Shown here one piece after another: positions 9,769 to 22,632 of a DNA stretch of 64,000 nucleotides. The DNA comes from Oceanobacter sp. 1_MG-2023 (lineage in GTDB: Bacteria; Pseudomonadota; Gammaproteobacteria; Pseudomonadales; Oceanobacteraceae), in contig NZ_JAUYWA010000009.1 in NCBI RefSeq assembly GCF_030689025.1, forward strand, positions 1 to 64,000, in the 5' to 3' direction. The notes under the pieces are model-generated. The model saw only the letters and a list, made by a program, of their open reading frames with translations. It was not told the origin of the DNA and made no database searches. Position numbers and translations under genes: made by a program. The first letter of the stretch is position 1; each line of letters opens with the position of its first letter.

Positions 9769-9987
9769 TGTAGTCTTGTTTTGCCACACGGCAACCCCTG
9801 AACAAGGACTTTTTTAAACCACCACCTGACAATCATCTGATCGTCCTGGAAAAACAGTTTCACCGGTCATAAACCTTTCCTTTTTGCTGGCCGCCGGGTG
9901 CAATCCGCAAACAAGGATAGTCACCAGCAATCTCTGTATGGCCCCGCTTATTCACAGCTTGCGTTGCTTTCCGGCAGCTGCAAAGGC

Positions 9988-10815
9988 TTACTGAATCCAG
10001 CCATTACGATCAAATGATGGCAGTTCATCCCAGCCTTTCCAGTGCATCCAGACGGCCACGGCTTTACCCACAATATTTTCTTCCGGTACAAAACCCCACA
10101 CCCGACCATCGCTGCTGTTACCGCGATTGTCACCCATCATGAAATAATGCCCCTCCGGCACATCCCAGACCCCTTCAGGCCCCGCCCAAACCACCAGATC
10201 ACTAGCGCCTACCGGCCGTCCTACAACCCATTTTACGGTAGCCGTATGATCACCCAGCGATTCTTCCGCCAGATATTTTACCGGGCGGTAAACCGGCTCG
10301 CCTCCCAGGTTACGGGTCGGTATTTTTTCACCGTTAATGGTCAGCTGACGGTCACGATACTCGATGTGATCCCCCGGCAAGCCGATAACCCGCTTGATAA
10401 AATAACGTGGGTCCTCCGGTGGGAAAAATACCATCACATCCCCCCGCTCCGGCTCGCCAACAGGGATCAGCGTATTGCCGAATACCGGCATTCTCAGTCC
10501 ATAATGAAATTTGCTGACCAGAATAAAGTCACCCTCTGTCAGACCAGGCTCCATCGATGCCGATGGAATCTGAAATGGCTCTGCAATAAATGAGCGCAGC
10601 ACAAAGACAATTGCCAGTACCGGGAAAAACGACTTGCTCTGTTCAACCAGAAAAGGCTCTTGTGCCACCTTCCCAGCGGCATCCATATTCCCTGCTGCTG
10701 TTGCCGCATCAGCACGGGCAACGCGCCGGGATGCCAGAAACAACTTATCGATCAAGGCCACGATGCCGGTAAACAGCGTGGCAATCATCAAGATGAGCGG
10801 AAAATCAATATTCAT
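9988..10815 (-). CDS. lepB: LepB, signal peptidase I
   Basis: The inner-membrane Ser-Lys protease that removes signal peptides from exported preproteins. There are two N-terminal hydrophobic segments (about 5-28 and 62-77), with a charged cytoplasmic loop between them, as in E. coli. The catalytic serine is Ser87 in IPSASMEP and the general base Lys141 in YFIKRVIGLPGD. The box GDNRGNSSDGRVWG near the C-terminus is diagnostic. At 275 residues it is slightly shorter than E. coli LepB (324). Its usual partners lepA and rnc are absent; here it follows purA, separated by a repeat-containing spacer. Confidence 0.93.
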   Translation of the reverse strand: MNIDFPLILMIATLFTGIVALIDKLFLASRRVARADAATAAGNMDAAGKVAQEPFLVEQSKSFFPVLAIVFVLRSFIAEPFQIPSASMEPGLTEGDFILVSKFHYGLRMPVFGNTLIPVGEPERGDVMVFFPPEDPRYFIKRVIGLPGDHIEYRDRQLTINGEKIPTRNLGGEPVYRPVKYLAEESLGDHTATVKWVVGRPVGASDLVVWAGPEGVWDVPEGHYFMMGDNRGNSSDGRVWGFVPEENIVGKAVAVWMHWKGWDELPSFDRNGWIQ

Positions 10816-10958
10816 AAATAGAAATAACCTAAGAGCATTGCATCATCGGGTTCGGCGTACTGGCAAACCAGCAGCTCCACGGCGAAATGACAGCAGTGAC
10901 GGGGACTTCCCTTCCTTGGGTGCAGACGTGATTACCATCGGTAAGCGCGTCCCGCGAC

Positions 10959-11006
10959 GCGGTTCTGCAAGTACTCAAGTACTTATGCGTAACCTTGCAG
11001 AACCGC
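10959..11006. repeat. Nested inverted repeat between purA and lepB
   Basis: Perfect 13-base arms GCGGTTCTGCAAG (10959-10971) and CTTGCAGAACCGC (10994-11006) enclose a 22-base loop, and a smaller dyad, AAGTACT CA AGTACTT (10969-10984), overlaps the inner side. It sits just after the purA stop codon. There is no T-run on either side, so it is not a standard terminator. It may be a REP-like palindrome or an RNA-processing/stability hairpin. Confidence 0.75.
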
Positions 11007-11016
11007 AGGTACTTCA

Positions 11017-13498
<2,482 letters not shown>

Positions 13499-13786
13499 TG
13501 TTCAGCCTATATCAATGGGTAACATCCAGAGGTATCGATTGCAGCATAATGCTGACCAACTCCGCCAGACGTACCGTTCGGTCACTATCGGCAGTTACCC
13601 TGTTATCTGGTAGCGCCAATATTGTGGAATCGAGGAAAGCCCCAGGCTTTCCGGGATCAATATCAGGCAAGGGCCCAAGGGTTCCCACAAGGATGTCATG
13701 GTTTGATCCTTATGACACGCCAGTGCAGCCTTTATCAGCCTGCTTGCCGGAGGACGAAGTGCCTGATGCTTTGGTTATTTCACAAA
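13499..13786. other. Intergenic region upstream of hisZ
   Basis: No gene supported. A hairpin GGAAAGCC CCA GGCTTTCC is at 13634-13652 without a T-run. The hisZ-purA promoter should lie here, since a terminator separates it from hflC. In Pseudomonas a small DUF2065 gene sits between hflC and hisZ; no intact counterpart was found. Confidence 0.45.
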
Positions 13787-13810
13787 AAAACCGGGCCTTT
13801 GCCCGGTTTT
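13787..13810 (-). terminator. Intrinsic terminator of the hfq-hflXKC transcript
   Basis: Read on the minus strand: stem AAAACCGGGC, loop AAAG, stem GCCCGGTTTT, followed by a further T-run (7 A's at 13784-13790 on the plus strand). It lies 70 bases after the hflC stop, so it closes the mutL-to-hflC run and isolates hisZ-purA. Confidence 0.9.
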
Positions 13811-13878
13811 GATGATTTTAGCAAAGCTGCACGGCGATGACCATGAGTCCGACACCTGCCGCCTTGCTCGCCAACCGG

Positions 13879-14748
13879 TCAGTTACCGGAAGGATCTTTC
13901 AGGTAACGGAAGAACGTGCTGTCAGGCTTGAGCAAAATCACATCGTTCTGATTGAAGGTCTCGGTATAGGCATTCAGACTGCGGGTAAACGCATAGAATT
14001 CCGGGTCCTTGCTGAACGCGGCGTTGTAGATACGCGATGCTTCTGCGTCCCCTTCACCACGTGTGCGCTCGGCATCCCGATAGGCTTCTGCCTCAATCAC
14101 CGTTTTCTGACGATCGGCATCGGCCTGGATACCTTCTGCCAGCTCACGACCTTGTGAACGATGTTCACGGGCTTCCCGATCACGTTCTGCAGACATCCGT
14201 TGATACACAGACTCACTCAGGTCTTCAGGCAAATCGATCGCCTTGACCCGCACGTCCAATACTTCAATCCCCAATTCGGCCTGGGTTTCTGTATTAAGCA
14301 GCGCTGTCAGTTTGGTCATCAGCTTGTCACGCTCGCCAGATACCACATCGTGCATGGTGCGGGAAGCGATTTCATCACGCAGCCCTTTGTTCATCAGGTT
14401 GGAGAGCAGTTTCGATGCTTCCATCCGATTACCGGAAGTGGCCTGGTAATAAGCCCGTACATCTTCAATGCGCCATTTCGCGAACGCATCCACAATCACG
14501 TACTTTTTACCCGCAGTCAGAAAGCGGGCTGAGCTGGAATCCAGCGTCAGTACACGCGCATCAAACAGTTTGACGGTTTCAATAAAAGGCACCTTCCAAT
14601 GCAATCCGGGCTGAATATCCGCATCGACAATTTCACGGAATTTCAACTTGATAGCACGTTCAGTTTCGTTAACCACGTACAAACCCTGACTGGCAAGCAG
14701 CAGGACAGCACCTGCAATCACGGCGCTGGCAAAGGCTTTCGGAGACAT
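13879..14748 (-). CDS. hflC: HflC, SPFH-domain modulator of FtsH
   Basis: A periplasm-facing membrane protein that, with HflK, forms the large HflKC cage around the FtsH protease and limits its access to membrane substrates. There is an N-terminal anchor (about 6-22), then a band-7/SPFH domain (VNETERAIKLKFREIV onward). A long charged helix rich in Glu, Arg and Ala (about 185-240) follows. The length of 289 residues fits the family. The start overlaps the hflK stop by one base (TAATG), indicating translational coupling. Confidence 0.96.
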   Translation of the reverse strand: MSPKAFASAVIAGAVLLLASQGLYVVNETERAIKLKFREIVDADIQPGLHWKVPFIETVKLFDARVLTLDSSSARFLTAGKKYVIVDAFAKWRIEDVRAYYQATSGNRMEASKLLSNLMNKGLRDEIASRTMHDVVSGERDKLMTKLTALLNTETQAELGIEVLDVRVKAIDLPEDLSESVYQRMSAERDREAREHRSQGRELAEGIQADADRQKTVIEAEAYRDAERTRGEGDAEASRIYNAAFSKDPEFYAFTRSLNAYTETFNQNDVILLKPDSTFFRYLKDPSGN

Positions 14749-15947
14749 TAACGACCCTCCCGACGAGTAGTGGTAGTAGTTGAGCTTTGGCGTGAGCGTA
14801 CTTCTTCCAACACCTGATCGGTGAGGCGGGAAATATCGCTACTGGTCAATTGACCACTACCGGATGCCGCCTGAGATGCTGGCATGGCCTTCATCAACTG
14901 ATCCAATGGCAGATACATCATGTTGTTACCACCATCAACATCCACCAGTACCTTGCTGGACTGGGTGTAGACATCGGAGATGGCATCGATATACAGACGT
15001 TCACGCATGACCTTCGGGGCCTTGCGATATTCCGCTAACAAATCGTTAAAACGGGCGGCCTGACCTTCGGCACGGGCAATCACCTGCTCTTTGTAGGCCG
15101 ATGCTTCTTCCAGCTGACGCTGGGCACGACCACGGGCTTCTGGTACTACCGAGTTGGCATAGGCTTCGGATTCACTGATAAAGCGATCCTTGTCCTGCTT
15201 GGCTTTCTGCACATCATCAAAGGACGCCGCTACCTGGGTCGGTGGACGGGCATCCTTGATGTTGACCGTGTTCAGCACCATCCCGGTTTGATAACGGTCG
15301 AGGTAATCCTGCAAGCGAATCTGCACCTGGTCTGCCAACAGATTACGACCAATGGTCAGGATCTGATCCATTTCTGTCGAACCAACCGCATGACGCAAGG
15401 CACTTTCTGCCGCCGCCACCAAGGTACGCTCTGGTGATTCCACCCGCAGGGCATAGGCCACTGGGTCAGATACCCGATACTGTACGCTGAGCTCGATTTC
15501 GACAATGTTTTCGTCTTCTGTCAGCATCCGTTCTTTCACTTCCACTTCCCGGACACCGGTGGTGTTAACCGGTATCACGTGGTCGACCAGTGGAATTTTG
15601 AAACGCAAACCGGGGTTTTCGGTTGAGCTGTATTTACCCAGGCGCAGCACGACACCACGTTCGGTTTCATCCAGTGTGTATACCGAGTTGAACCCCAGCA
15701 TCACCACCAGAATGGCACCTGCAATCACCAGCATGCCACCGATACCGCCGTTGCCATTGCTGTTATTGTTATTACCGCCACCAGACCCCTTGCCACCAAA
15801 CAGACCGTTCAGCTTGTCGAGCAACTGCTTGAGTGCCTCGTCCAGGTCAGGTGGCTGGCCGCCACCGCCGCGGTTATTATTACCGCGGTTGTTATTACCC
15901 CAAGGATCGTTGGGATTGCCCTTACCGCCGGGCTCATTCCAGGCCAT
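14748..15947 (-). CDS. hflK: HflK, SPFH-domain modulator of FtsH
   Basis: The partner of HflC. The N-terminal 70 residues are a cytoplasmic Gly/Asn-rich low-complexity tail (MAWNEPGGKGNPNDPWGNN and repeats of NNRGG). A single membrane helix follows (about 73-90), then the SPFH domain (TLDETERGVVLRLGKY) and a long Ala/Glu/Arg helix. At 399 residues it is close to E. coli HflK (419). It lies 146 bases downstream of hflX; a weak hairpin with a T-run at about 15981-16029 (minus strand) may attenuate read-through from hflX. Confidence 0.96.
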   Translation of the reverse strand: MAWNEPGGKGNPNDPWGNNNRGNNNRGGGGQPPDLDEALKQLLDKLNGLFGGKGSGGGNNNNSNGNGGIGGMLVIAGAILVVMLGFNSVYTLDETERGVVLRLGKYSSTENPGLRFKIPLVDHVIPVNTTGVREVEVKERMLTEDENIVEIELSVQYRVSDPVAYALRVESPERTLVAAAESALRHAVGSTEMDQILTIGRNLLADQVQIRLQDYLDRYQTGMVLNTVNIKDARPPTQVAASFDDVQKAKQDKDRFISESEAYANSVVPEARGRAQRQLEEASAYKEQVIARAEGQAARFNDLLAEYRKAPKVMRERLYIDAISDVYTQSSKVLVDVDGGNNMMYLPLDQLMKAMPASQAASGSGQLTSSDISRLTDQVLEEVRSRQSSTTTTTRREGR

Positions 15948-16093
15948 AGTTAACTCCAGTCAGGAAGCATCCAATACATAAAAACCGGGCCGTAATCGCC
16001 TTTCCCTGCGGGAGTGGCATTCGGGCCCGTTCCATAAAATTCAATCGTCAATGATAACGTTTTTGGCCAGGATTGCGACCAAAGCCGTTCCTG

Positions 16094-17404
16094 TTACTGC
16101 CAGGCTTCACGAACCTCTGGCAAGAACCGCGATTCTGCAATATCTGCCCGTGCCAAGGCACGTTTGAAGTCTTGCAACTGCAAACGTACCGACAACAACA
16201 TATCACCGTTATCTTCGTAGTGTTCGCGCTGGATAGCACCCAGGTCATACAGTATGGCACGCAGTTTTGCGTCCGCCGGAGTCAACAGGATATCGTCGTC
16301 CAGCAGCTCTTCTCCCAGCAGCTCGCCAATTGCCTGGGTCAACAGCTCAAAGCCATTACGATCGACTGCAGATAACCAGATGGCCACCGGCTTGCCGTAT
16401 TCGTCACGATCAATCCGCGCTTCAGCCCGGTCCAGCAAGTCGATCTTGTTGTAGATCCGCAGCTGCGGCACTTCCATCGCATCGATCTCGGTCAGAACCG
16501 ATTCAACCTCAGCGATATTGCCATCCCGCTCTGCCGCCGCACTATCAATTACATGCAGCAATAAATCCGCTTCAGCCGCTTCTTGCAATGTCGCCTGAAA
16601 GGCTTCTACCAGTTTATGCGGCAGGTGACGGATAAAACCGACGGTATCGGCCAGGACAACTTCGCCGATGTCATCCACCGGCAAACGCCGCAAGGTCGGG
16701 TCCAGAGTGGCAAACAGCTGATCGGCGGCATACACCTCTGCACACGTCAACGCATTAAACAGCGTCGATTTGCCGGCGTTGGTATAACCCACAATAGCAA
16801 CCGTTGGTACCGAGGAACGCTGTCGCGCTCGCCGCCCCTGTTGTCGTTGTGCGCGCACCTTGGCCAAACGGGCATTGATGTTTTTTACCCGCTCTCGCAG
16901 CAAACGCCGGTCGGTTTCAAGCTGGGTTTCACCCGGCCCGCGCATACCAATCCCGCCTTTTTGTCGCTCCAGGTGGGTCCAGCCCCGAATCAACCGGGTT
17001 GCCTGATACTGCAACTGGGCCAGCTCAACCTGCAGCTTGCCCTCGTGGGTGCGGGCACGCTGGGCAAAGATATCCAGAATCAGCCCGGTACGATCAAGCA
17101 CACGGCACTGCAGGGCGCGTTCCAGGTTACGCTCCTGACTGGGGGAAAGAGAGTGATTGAAGATCACCAGCTCGCAGTCGTGCAAATGCACAAGATCGTG
17201 AATTTCTTCAACTTTGCCGCTGCCAATAAAGAATTTGGCATCGGGCACATCACGTTTGCTGGTAACCAGTTCGGCCGGATCTGCTCCGGCAGAGATCACG
17301 AGTTCCCGAAATTCAGCAAGGTCTTCACGATTGACACCTTCCGGGAAATCGATATGCACCAGAACGGCTGTCTCGCCGCCGTTCTGTGGGCGCTCAAAAA
17401 ACAA
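16094..17404 (-). CDS. hflX: HflX, ribosome-splitting GTPase
   Basis: An Obg-HflX family GTPase that splits stalled or heat-damaged 70S ribosomes. The N-terminal HflX domain and glycine-rich linker (GGIGMRGPGETQLETDRR, about 150-167) lead to the G domain. G1 is GYTNAGKST (206-214), G3 is DTVGFI and G4 is NKID. The C-terminal domain ends near residue 436. It sits between hfq and hflK as in E. coli and Pseudomonas. Confidence 0.96.
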   Translation of the reverse strand: MFFERPQNGGETAVLVHIDFPEGVNREDLAEFRELVISAGADPAELVTSKRDVPDAKFFIGSGKVEEIHDLVHLHDCELVIFNHSLSPSQERNLERALQCRVLDRTGLILDIFAQRARTHEGKLQVELAQLQYQATRLIRGWTHLERQKGGIGMRGPGETQLETDRRLLRERVKNINARLAKVRAQRQQGRRARQRSSVPTVAIVGYTNAGKSTLFNALTCAEVYAADQLFATLDPTLRRLPVDDIGEVVLADTVGFIRHLPHKLVEAFQATLQEAAEADLLLHVIDSAAAERDGNIAEVESVLTEIDAMEVPQLRIYNKIDLLDRAEARIDRDEYGKPVAIWLSAVDRNGFELLTQAIGELLGEELLDDDILLTPADAKLRAILYDLGAIQREHYEDNGDMLLSVRLQLQDFKRALARADIAESRFLPEVREAWQ

Positions 17405-17426
17405 TTAGACGCTACTCCCAGTCCTG

Positions 17427-17678
17427 TCAGTTATCGTCGCCAGACTCGTCACCGGTTTCCATTGGCTGCATCCGTACATTACGGGATGGCACAACGGTTG
17501 AGATGGCGTGTTTGTAAACCATTTGGCTGACGGTATTTTTCAACAAAATCACAAATTGGTCGAAAGATTCGATTTGCCCTTGCAGCTTGATGCCGTTAAC
17601 CAAAAAAATAGATACAGGAATACGCTCTTTCCTGAGCTGATTTAGGTAAGGGTCTTGTAGCGAGTGCCCTTTTGACAT
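17427..17678 (-). CDS. hfq: Hfq, RNA chaperone
   Basis: A hexameric Sm-like protein that pairs small RNAs with mRNAs. Start [20 protein letters not shown] at 17678 is preceded by GAGGAG; the frame runs further upstream without homology. Sm1 spans about residues 10-50 and Sm2 contains the YKHAIST signature. The proximal-face residues near Gln8 and the distal face look standard. At 83 residues it has a short C-terminal tail ([11 protein letters not shown]), like Pseudomonas Hfq (82) and unlike the 102-residue E. coli protein. The acidic tip is retained. Confidence 0.97.
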   Translation of the reverse strand: MSKGHSLQDPYLNQLRKERIPVSIFLVNGIKLQGQIESFDQFVILLKNTVSQMVYKHAISTVVPSRNVRMQPMETGDESGDDN

Positions 17679-17754
17679 TGTAATAGTCTCCTCAAAGAGT
17701 GGTGCCCCCAATATACGGCGGCAAAAAATAGAATAAACCCAGTCCGCTGCTTTT

Positions 17755-18711
17755 TCAGGGCAACTCGCTAAATATGGCGCTCACCTCGAGTATTTTCAAG
17801 GCACTTGTCAACAGATCCGCTGAATCTGTCTCAAGCCAGTGCAAATCCGGCCAGCCACGCAGCCAGGTAATCTGCCGTTTGGCCAGCTGGCGCGTGGCAA
17901 TAATGCCGCGTTCCGTCATGCTGTCATAGTCACACAGCCCTTCGAGATAGTCCCATACCTGGCGATACCCCACGGCCCGGACCGATGGCAACCCGGTATG
18001 CAAATCGCCGCGCTGGTACAGATGCCGCACCTCTTCCACAAAACCTTCGCGCAGCATTTGCTCAAAACGGTACGCAATACGCTGATGCAATTGCGCCCGG
18101 TCGTTGGGGCAAACCGCAAGGTTGACCACCCGATAGGGCAGCGGTTCCGTCTGTTGTTCCTGCCAGTATTGGGTCAGCGTTTTGCCGGATACCCGATACA
18201 CTTCCAGCGCCCGCTGGATACGCTGCTGATCCATGGGCTGCAAACGCGCCGCGGATTCCGGGTCAACGTCAGCCAGTTGGGCATGCATCCACGGCCAGCC
18301 ATGTGCCTGTGCTTCAGCCAACAGCTGGCTGCGCACCACATCATCCGCACGCGGCAGGTCGGCAGCCCCATCACGCAGGAACTTGAAGTACATCATGGTG
18401 CCGCCCACCAGCAACGGAATCCGTCCCTGGGCACTGATATCCGCCATTTCACGCAGCGCATCCTCGCGAAAACGGGCAGCAGAATAAGGCTCGGCCGGAT
18501 CACACAGATTGATCAGCCGGTGCGGTGCCTGGGCCAGCATCGCCGCATCCGGTTTGGCGGTGCCGATGTCCATATCCCTGTACACCAGCGCCGAATCCAC
18601 ACTGATGATATCGCAGGGGTAACGCTTGACCAGCTCCAGCGCCAGGGCCGTCTTGCCAGACGCAGTCGGCCCCATCAGAAAAATGGCGGGTGGTAATCCC
18701 GAGTGTGTCAC
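17755..18711 (-). CDS. miaA: MiaA, tRNA dimethylallyltransferase
   Basis: Adds the isopentenyl group to A37 of tRNAs that read UNN codons. The P-loop is GPTASGKTA (14-22). The family blocks [16 protein letters not shown] and [13 protein letters not shown] are present, as are the tRNA-binding [15 protein letters not shown] residues near the C-terminus. The 318-residue length fits. Its ATG start shares a base with the mutL stop, so translation is coupled. hfq follows 76 bases later. Confidence 0.96.
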   Translation of the reverse strand: MTHSGLPPAIFLMGPTASGKTALALELVKRYPCDIISVDSALVYRDMDIGTAKPDAAMLAQAPHRLINLCDPAEPYSAARFREDALREMADISAQGRIPLLVGGTMMYFKFLRDGAADLPRADDVVRSQLLAEAQAHGWPWMHAQLADVDPESAARLQPMDQQRIQRALEVYRVSGKTLTQYWQEQQTEPLPYRVVNLAVCPNDRAQLHQRIAYRFEQMLREGFVEEVRHLYQRGDLHTGLPSVRAVGYRQVWDYLEGLCDYDSMTERGIIATRQLAKRQITWLRGWPDLHWLETDSADLLTSALKILEVSAIFSELP

Positions 18712-20639
18712 TAGCGTCCCCTCAGAAACAGTTTGTCGAGCTCGGCCATGCTGAGCTGGGTCCAGGTTGGACGGCCATGATTACACTGGCCACTGCGCTC
18801 CGTCGCTTCCATATCACGCAACAACGCGTTCATTTCGGCAATCGTCAGTTTACGGTTGGCCCGCACGGAACCATGGCAGGCCATTGTCGAGAGTATTTCG
18901 TTGCGGTGCGCCTGAATGCGGTCAGAGGTGCCGTGTTCCAACAAATCGCCCAACATATCCGTGACCAACTGTGGCACCACGGCCTGTTGCAGTAACACGG
19001 GGATTTGTCGGATCAGCAACGATTCCGGCCCCACTCGTGCCAGCTCCACTCCCAGGCGCCGGAACTCTTCCGCGTGCTGTTCGGCCATATCCGCTTCCCG
19101 TTCACTGACCGCCAGCGTTTCGGGCACCAGCAAGGGCTGACTGGCCACTTGCTGTTGATCGACCGATATTTTCAGCCGCTCATAGGTAATGCGTTCATGC
19201 GCGGCGTGCATATCAACCATCACCAGACCAACGCTGTTCTGCGCCAGAATATAAATGCCATGCAGCTGGGCAACAGCCAACCCCAATGGCGGCAGATCAC
19301 CATCGTCGGCCGCAGGCATCGCCATGGGCTGAGCGCTTAATGGCAACGGCTTGCTCATGCTTTCATAGGCACTGAGCTGATTGGCAATCTGGTTGGTCGA
19401 TGGTCGCGGATCAAGCGCGGAGGACGAGTTAGCCGACGGATACGGATTGGCAGCCGGTGCTTGCCATGGCAGTCGTTCCTGGCTGGTAAATTCGCCGCTG
19501 TCCTGCCCTGGTCTCGCCGTCGGCTGGCCATGCGGACGTGTCTCAGCCTCGCCCACGGGGGCCGTACCATCTGTGGATACCACGCCAGTTGATGCCCCCA
19601 GGCCAGCACCGTTGGTTGGTGGCAACTGGTCAGAGGGTCGTACATCCGCCAGCACCCGATGCAGGGTGCGGAACAGGAAGTCATGCACCAGACGACCATC
19701 CCGAAACCGCACTTCGTGCTTGGTGGGATGCACATTCACATCCACCAGCTTCGGGTCCAGTGTCAGGTACAGCACAAACGCCGGGTGACGACCATGAAAC
19801 AATACATCGCGATAGGCCTGCTTGATGGCATGCACCACCAGCTTGTCTCGTACCGCCCGGCCGTTGACGTAAAAATATTGCATATCCGCCTGCGAGCGAG
19901 AGAACGTCGGCAACGCCACCCAACCCGACAATAACAATCCCGCCGCTTCGGTATCGACATGCAGGGCGTTATCAATAAACTGCGGCGACAGAATGGCCGC
20001 CACCCGGCGTTCCTGTTCGACACCTCGCTCAGCCGCACGCAACTGGTGAATCACCCGATTGTTATGGCGCAGGCAAAACGCCACGTCGTAACGGCTCAGG
20101 GCCAGTTTTTTCAGGTGATCTTCCAGGTGTGAGAATTCGGTCTTTTCAGTGCGTAGAAACTTGCGCCGCGCCGGCGTGTTAAAAAACAGATCCCGAACTT
20201 CCAGCGTGGTCCCTGGCGGGTGCGCCGCCGGTGCAACATGTGTCACCATATCCCGGCCTTCTGCAGTCACTTGCCAGGCCTCTGCCGCCTCCTGATAACG
20301 AGAGGTCAACGTCAGCCGCGACACCGAGCTGATCGAGGCCAGGGCTTCTCCGCGAAACCCCATGGTAATCACAGCTTCCAGGTCATCAAGCGTATTGATC
20401 TTGCTGGTCGCGTGGCGACTCAGGGCCAATGACAGATCGTCTTTTTCTATCCCGGCGCCATTGTCACGCACCCGTAACAACTTGACGCCCCCTTGCTCGG
20501 CATCCACATCGATACGGGTGGCACCGGCATCCAGGGCATTTTCAACCAGCTCTTTGACGATATTGGCGGGGCGTTCGACCACTTCCCCGGCAGCAATCTG
20601 GTTGGTGAGGCGCGGGGAAAGCAAATGGATATTGGGCAT
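18711..20639 (-). CDS. mutL: MutL, DNA mismatch repair protein
   Basis: Links MutS recognition of mismatches to downstream nicking and excision. The N-terminal GHKL ATPase is intact: [41 protein letters not shown] and the [11 protein letters not shown] block. A Pro/Ser-rich linker (about 345-450) separates it from the C-terminal dimerisation domain. The zinc-binding endonuclease motif [12 protein letters not shown] is present only in the form typical of methyl-directed organisms; I see no complete DQHAxxEx(4)E metal site. The total of 642 residues is usual. Confidence 0.96.
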   Translation of the reverse strand: MPNIHLLSPRLTNQIAAGEVVERPANIVKELVENALDAGATRIDVDAEQGGVKLLRVRDNGAGIEKDDLSLALSRHATSKINTLDDLEAVITMGFRGEALASISSVSRLTLTSRYQEAAEAWQVTAEGRDMVTHVAPAAHPPGTTLEVRDLFFNTPARRKFLRTEKTEFSHLEDHLKKLALSRYDVAFCLRHNNRVIHQLRAAERGVEQERRVAAILSPQFIDNALHVDTEAAGLLLSGWVALPTFSRSQADMQYFYVNGRAVRDKLVVHAIKQAYRDVLFHGRHPAFVLYLTLDPKLVDVNVHPTKHEVRFRDGRLVHDFLFRTLHRVLADVRPSDQLPPTNGAGLGASTGVVSTDGTAPVGEAETRPHGQPTARPGQDSGEFTSQERLPWQAPAANPYPSANSSSALDPRPSTNQIANQLSAYESMSKPLPLSAQPMAMPAADDGDLPPLGLAVAQLHGIYILAQNSVGLVMVDMHAAHERITYERLKISVDQQQVASQPLLVPETLAVSEREADMAEQHAEEFRRLGVELARVGPESLLIRQIPVLLQQAVVPQLVTDMLGDLLEHGTSDRIQAHRNEILSTMACHGSVRANRKLTIAEMNALLRDMEATERSGQCNHGRPTWTQLSMAELDKLFLRGR

Positions 20640-20645
20640 GACAGT

Positions 20646-22019
20646 TCAGAGACCAGGAATTTTGATGGTTTGGCCGATACGGATCTGATCGCTGTTCAGG
20701 CCATTAACGCGACGTAGCTCATTCAGGCCAACACCATGTTTAATAGCCAGGTCCGACAGGGTATCGCCGCTGCGAATCACATAAGAGTGGGCTCCGCTGC
20801 CCTGATTACGCTGCCGTTGCGCTTCCAGCAAGGTGCCACTCGGTGGATGTTCACTGAAATAGTCCTTGATGCCATTAAAAATAGCGGTCGCCATCTGGCG
20901 CTGATACTTGCGGGTGCCCAGTTTACGTTCTTCTTCCGGGTTGGAAATAAAGCCGGTTTCAACCAGCAGAGCCGGAATATCCGGTGCTTTCAGCACCACA
21001 AAAGCCGCTTCTTCTACCTGTCGTTTATGCAGATAGGAGATTTTTTTCATATAACCCAGAATATCGGCACCGATCCGCTTGCTGGAATTGCGCTGATAGG
21101 TCATCGACAGATCCAGCAGCGTCATTTTCAGGTGATCGTCTTTATCTTCCAGGGAAATCCCACCGACCAGGTCGGCGTTGTTTTCCTTGTCTGCCAACCA
21201 GCGGGCTGTCTCACTGGTCGCACCACGATCCGACAAGACATATACCGAACTGCCGTTGGCGCTGGCCTGCATAAAGGCATCGGCGTGAATCGATACCAGA
21301 AAATCCGAGTTGGCCGACCGGGCTTTTTCGGTACGTTCCCGCAAGCCAATATAATAATCACCGGTACGTACCAGAAAGGGGGTAAAACCGGCTTCTTTTT
21401 TCAACAGCGCCTGTAATTCCTTGGCGATCGCCAGTACCACATGTTTTTCCTGGGTACCTTTCGACCCGGAAGCCCCCGGATCTTCACCGCCGTGGCCGGC
21501 ATCGATAGCCACAATAATATCCCGATGGCCAGCTGCGGAAGTCTCCGCCTGTTTGACCGGCTTCACTGGCGATAGTGACTGGGTGGTTTCTGGACGCTTC
21601 AGATCAACCACCAACCGGTGATTGGCGTACACATCGTTCGGCGGCAACGGGAAGCTGCTCGGTTTCAACGTCTCATCAAGGTCGAGCACAATACGCAGTA
21701 CTTTTTTACTGGGGTGGCCGATACGAATACTGGCCACCGCCGTTCCTTCCAGGTCAATGTCAGCAGTATCCAATAGCATCTCGGCATCATTCAGATCGAT
21801 CACGACGCGACTGGGGGAACTGAGAGGGAAAATCTTGTGTTCGGATGGCTCGGTCAAATCAAACACCAGCCGAGTGCTGTCCGGTGATTGCCAGACCCGG
21901 ATATCCCGTACATCCGCCTGCACCAATACGCTGCCAGTCAGCGCCAACAGCCAGCAAGCACAACGACACAGGTGGCCAAGCACAGTCGCCCGGTTTGCCT
22001 TGAGGGTGATGCCCATCAT
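20646..22019 (-). CDS. amiB: AmiB-type periplasmic N-acetylmuramoyl-L-alanine amidase
   Basis: Cleaves the stem peptide from septal murein during daughter-cell separation. It has a signal peptide (about 1-36, ending near VLVQA). An AMIN domain for septal localisation comes next (about 38-135), then an Amidase_3 zinc domain (about 168-390) with [23 protein letters not shown] and [15 protein letters not shown] single C-terminal LysM domain ([19 protein letters not shown] onward) completes it. The start overlaps the tsaE stop by 4 bases. This gene is unrelated to the AAA-ATPase also called AmiB at 49.9 kb. Confidence 0.95.
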   Translation of the reverse strand: MMGITLKANRATVLGHLCRCACWLLALTGSVLVQADVRDIRVWQSPDSTRLVFDLTEPSEHKIFPLSSPSRVVIDLNDAEMLLDTADIDLEGTAVASIRIGHPSKKVLRIVLDLDETLKPSSFPLPPNDVYANHRLVVDLKRPETTQSLSPVKPVKQAETSAAGHRDIIVAIDAGHGGEDPGASGSKGTQEKHVVLAIAKELQALLKKEAGFTPFLVRTGDYYIGLRERTEKARSANSDFLVSIHADAFMQASANGSSVYVLSDRGATSETARWLADKENNADLVGGISLEDKDDHLKMTLLDLSMTYQRNSSKRIGADILGYMKKISYLHKRQVEEAAFVVLKAPDIPALLVETGFISNPEEERKLGTRKYQRQMATAIFNGIKDYFSEHPPSGTLLEAQRQRNQGSGAHSYVIRSGDTLSDLAIKHGVGLNELRRVNGLNSDQIRIGQTIKIPGL

Positions 22020-22525
22020 CCTTCGGCATCCTCTTGCTCCAGCGCCGTTAACCAGGCTACCGCCCGCTCGGTCTGCCCCTGCAAACTCAGACGACGGGAG
22101 TCACCCAGGTCATCAAAGTGAATATCCAGATCCGCCATTGGTAACACGCCCCGACCCTTATCGGGCCACTCCACCAAACACAACACCTGACCAGCGAGAT
22201 AATCACGGATGCCCATAAATTCCAGCTCTTCCGGATCACCCAGACGATAGAGGTCAAAGTGACAGACCTGGCAACTGGCCAGATCATAGTCTTCGACCAG
22301 TGTATAGGTCGGGCTTTTGACCGCTCCAGTATGGCCCAGCGCCTGAATCAGCCCTCGACAAAACGCCGTTTTACCAGCCCCCAGCGTCCCTTGCAAAAAG
22401 ATCAGCCCGCCATCCGTCAACAGTGGCGCCAGACGCGCTGCCAGCTGTCGTGTGGCGGCCTCACCATGTAATTCACAAGTGAAAGTCTTTCGGGCAGAAG
22501 GGGGACAATCGGTCACGGCGATCAT
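22016..22525 (-). CDS. tsaE: TsaE, ATPase of the tRNA t6A-modification complex
   Basis: Works with TsaB and TsaD to make N6-threonylcarbamoyladenosine at A37 of ANN-decoding tRNAs. The Walker A motif is [10 protein letters not shown], followed by the family blocks [10 protein letters not shown] and [21 protein letters not shown] chose the ATG at 22525 (169 residues), since family members begin shortly before this fold; the 28 upstream codons in the same frame lack similarity. It lies between nnr and amiB as in E. coli. Confidence 0.94.
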   Translation of the reverse strand: MIAVTDCPPSARKTFTCELHGEAATRQLAARLAPLLTDGGLIFLQGTLGAGKTAFCRGLIQALGHTGAVKSPTYTLVEDYDLASCQVCHFDLYRLGDPEELEFMGIRDYLAGQVLCLVEWPDKGRGVLPMADLDIHFDDLGDSRRLSLQGQTERAVAWLTALEQEDAEG

Positions 22526-22632
22526 TAACTCGTTCGAGAGAAGTATTTCAGATATCGGAAAGCGGGCAAGTGTAGCAGCCCACCCGCCGATTCCCAATGT
22601 AAATGGCAACGAACCATCCGGGCATCAAACAC

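Noticed and set aside
16583-17530. Open frame of 315 codons opposite hflX and hfq
   Set aside because: Spans two certain genes in antisense and has no recognisable motif.
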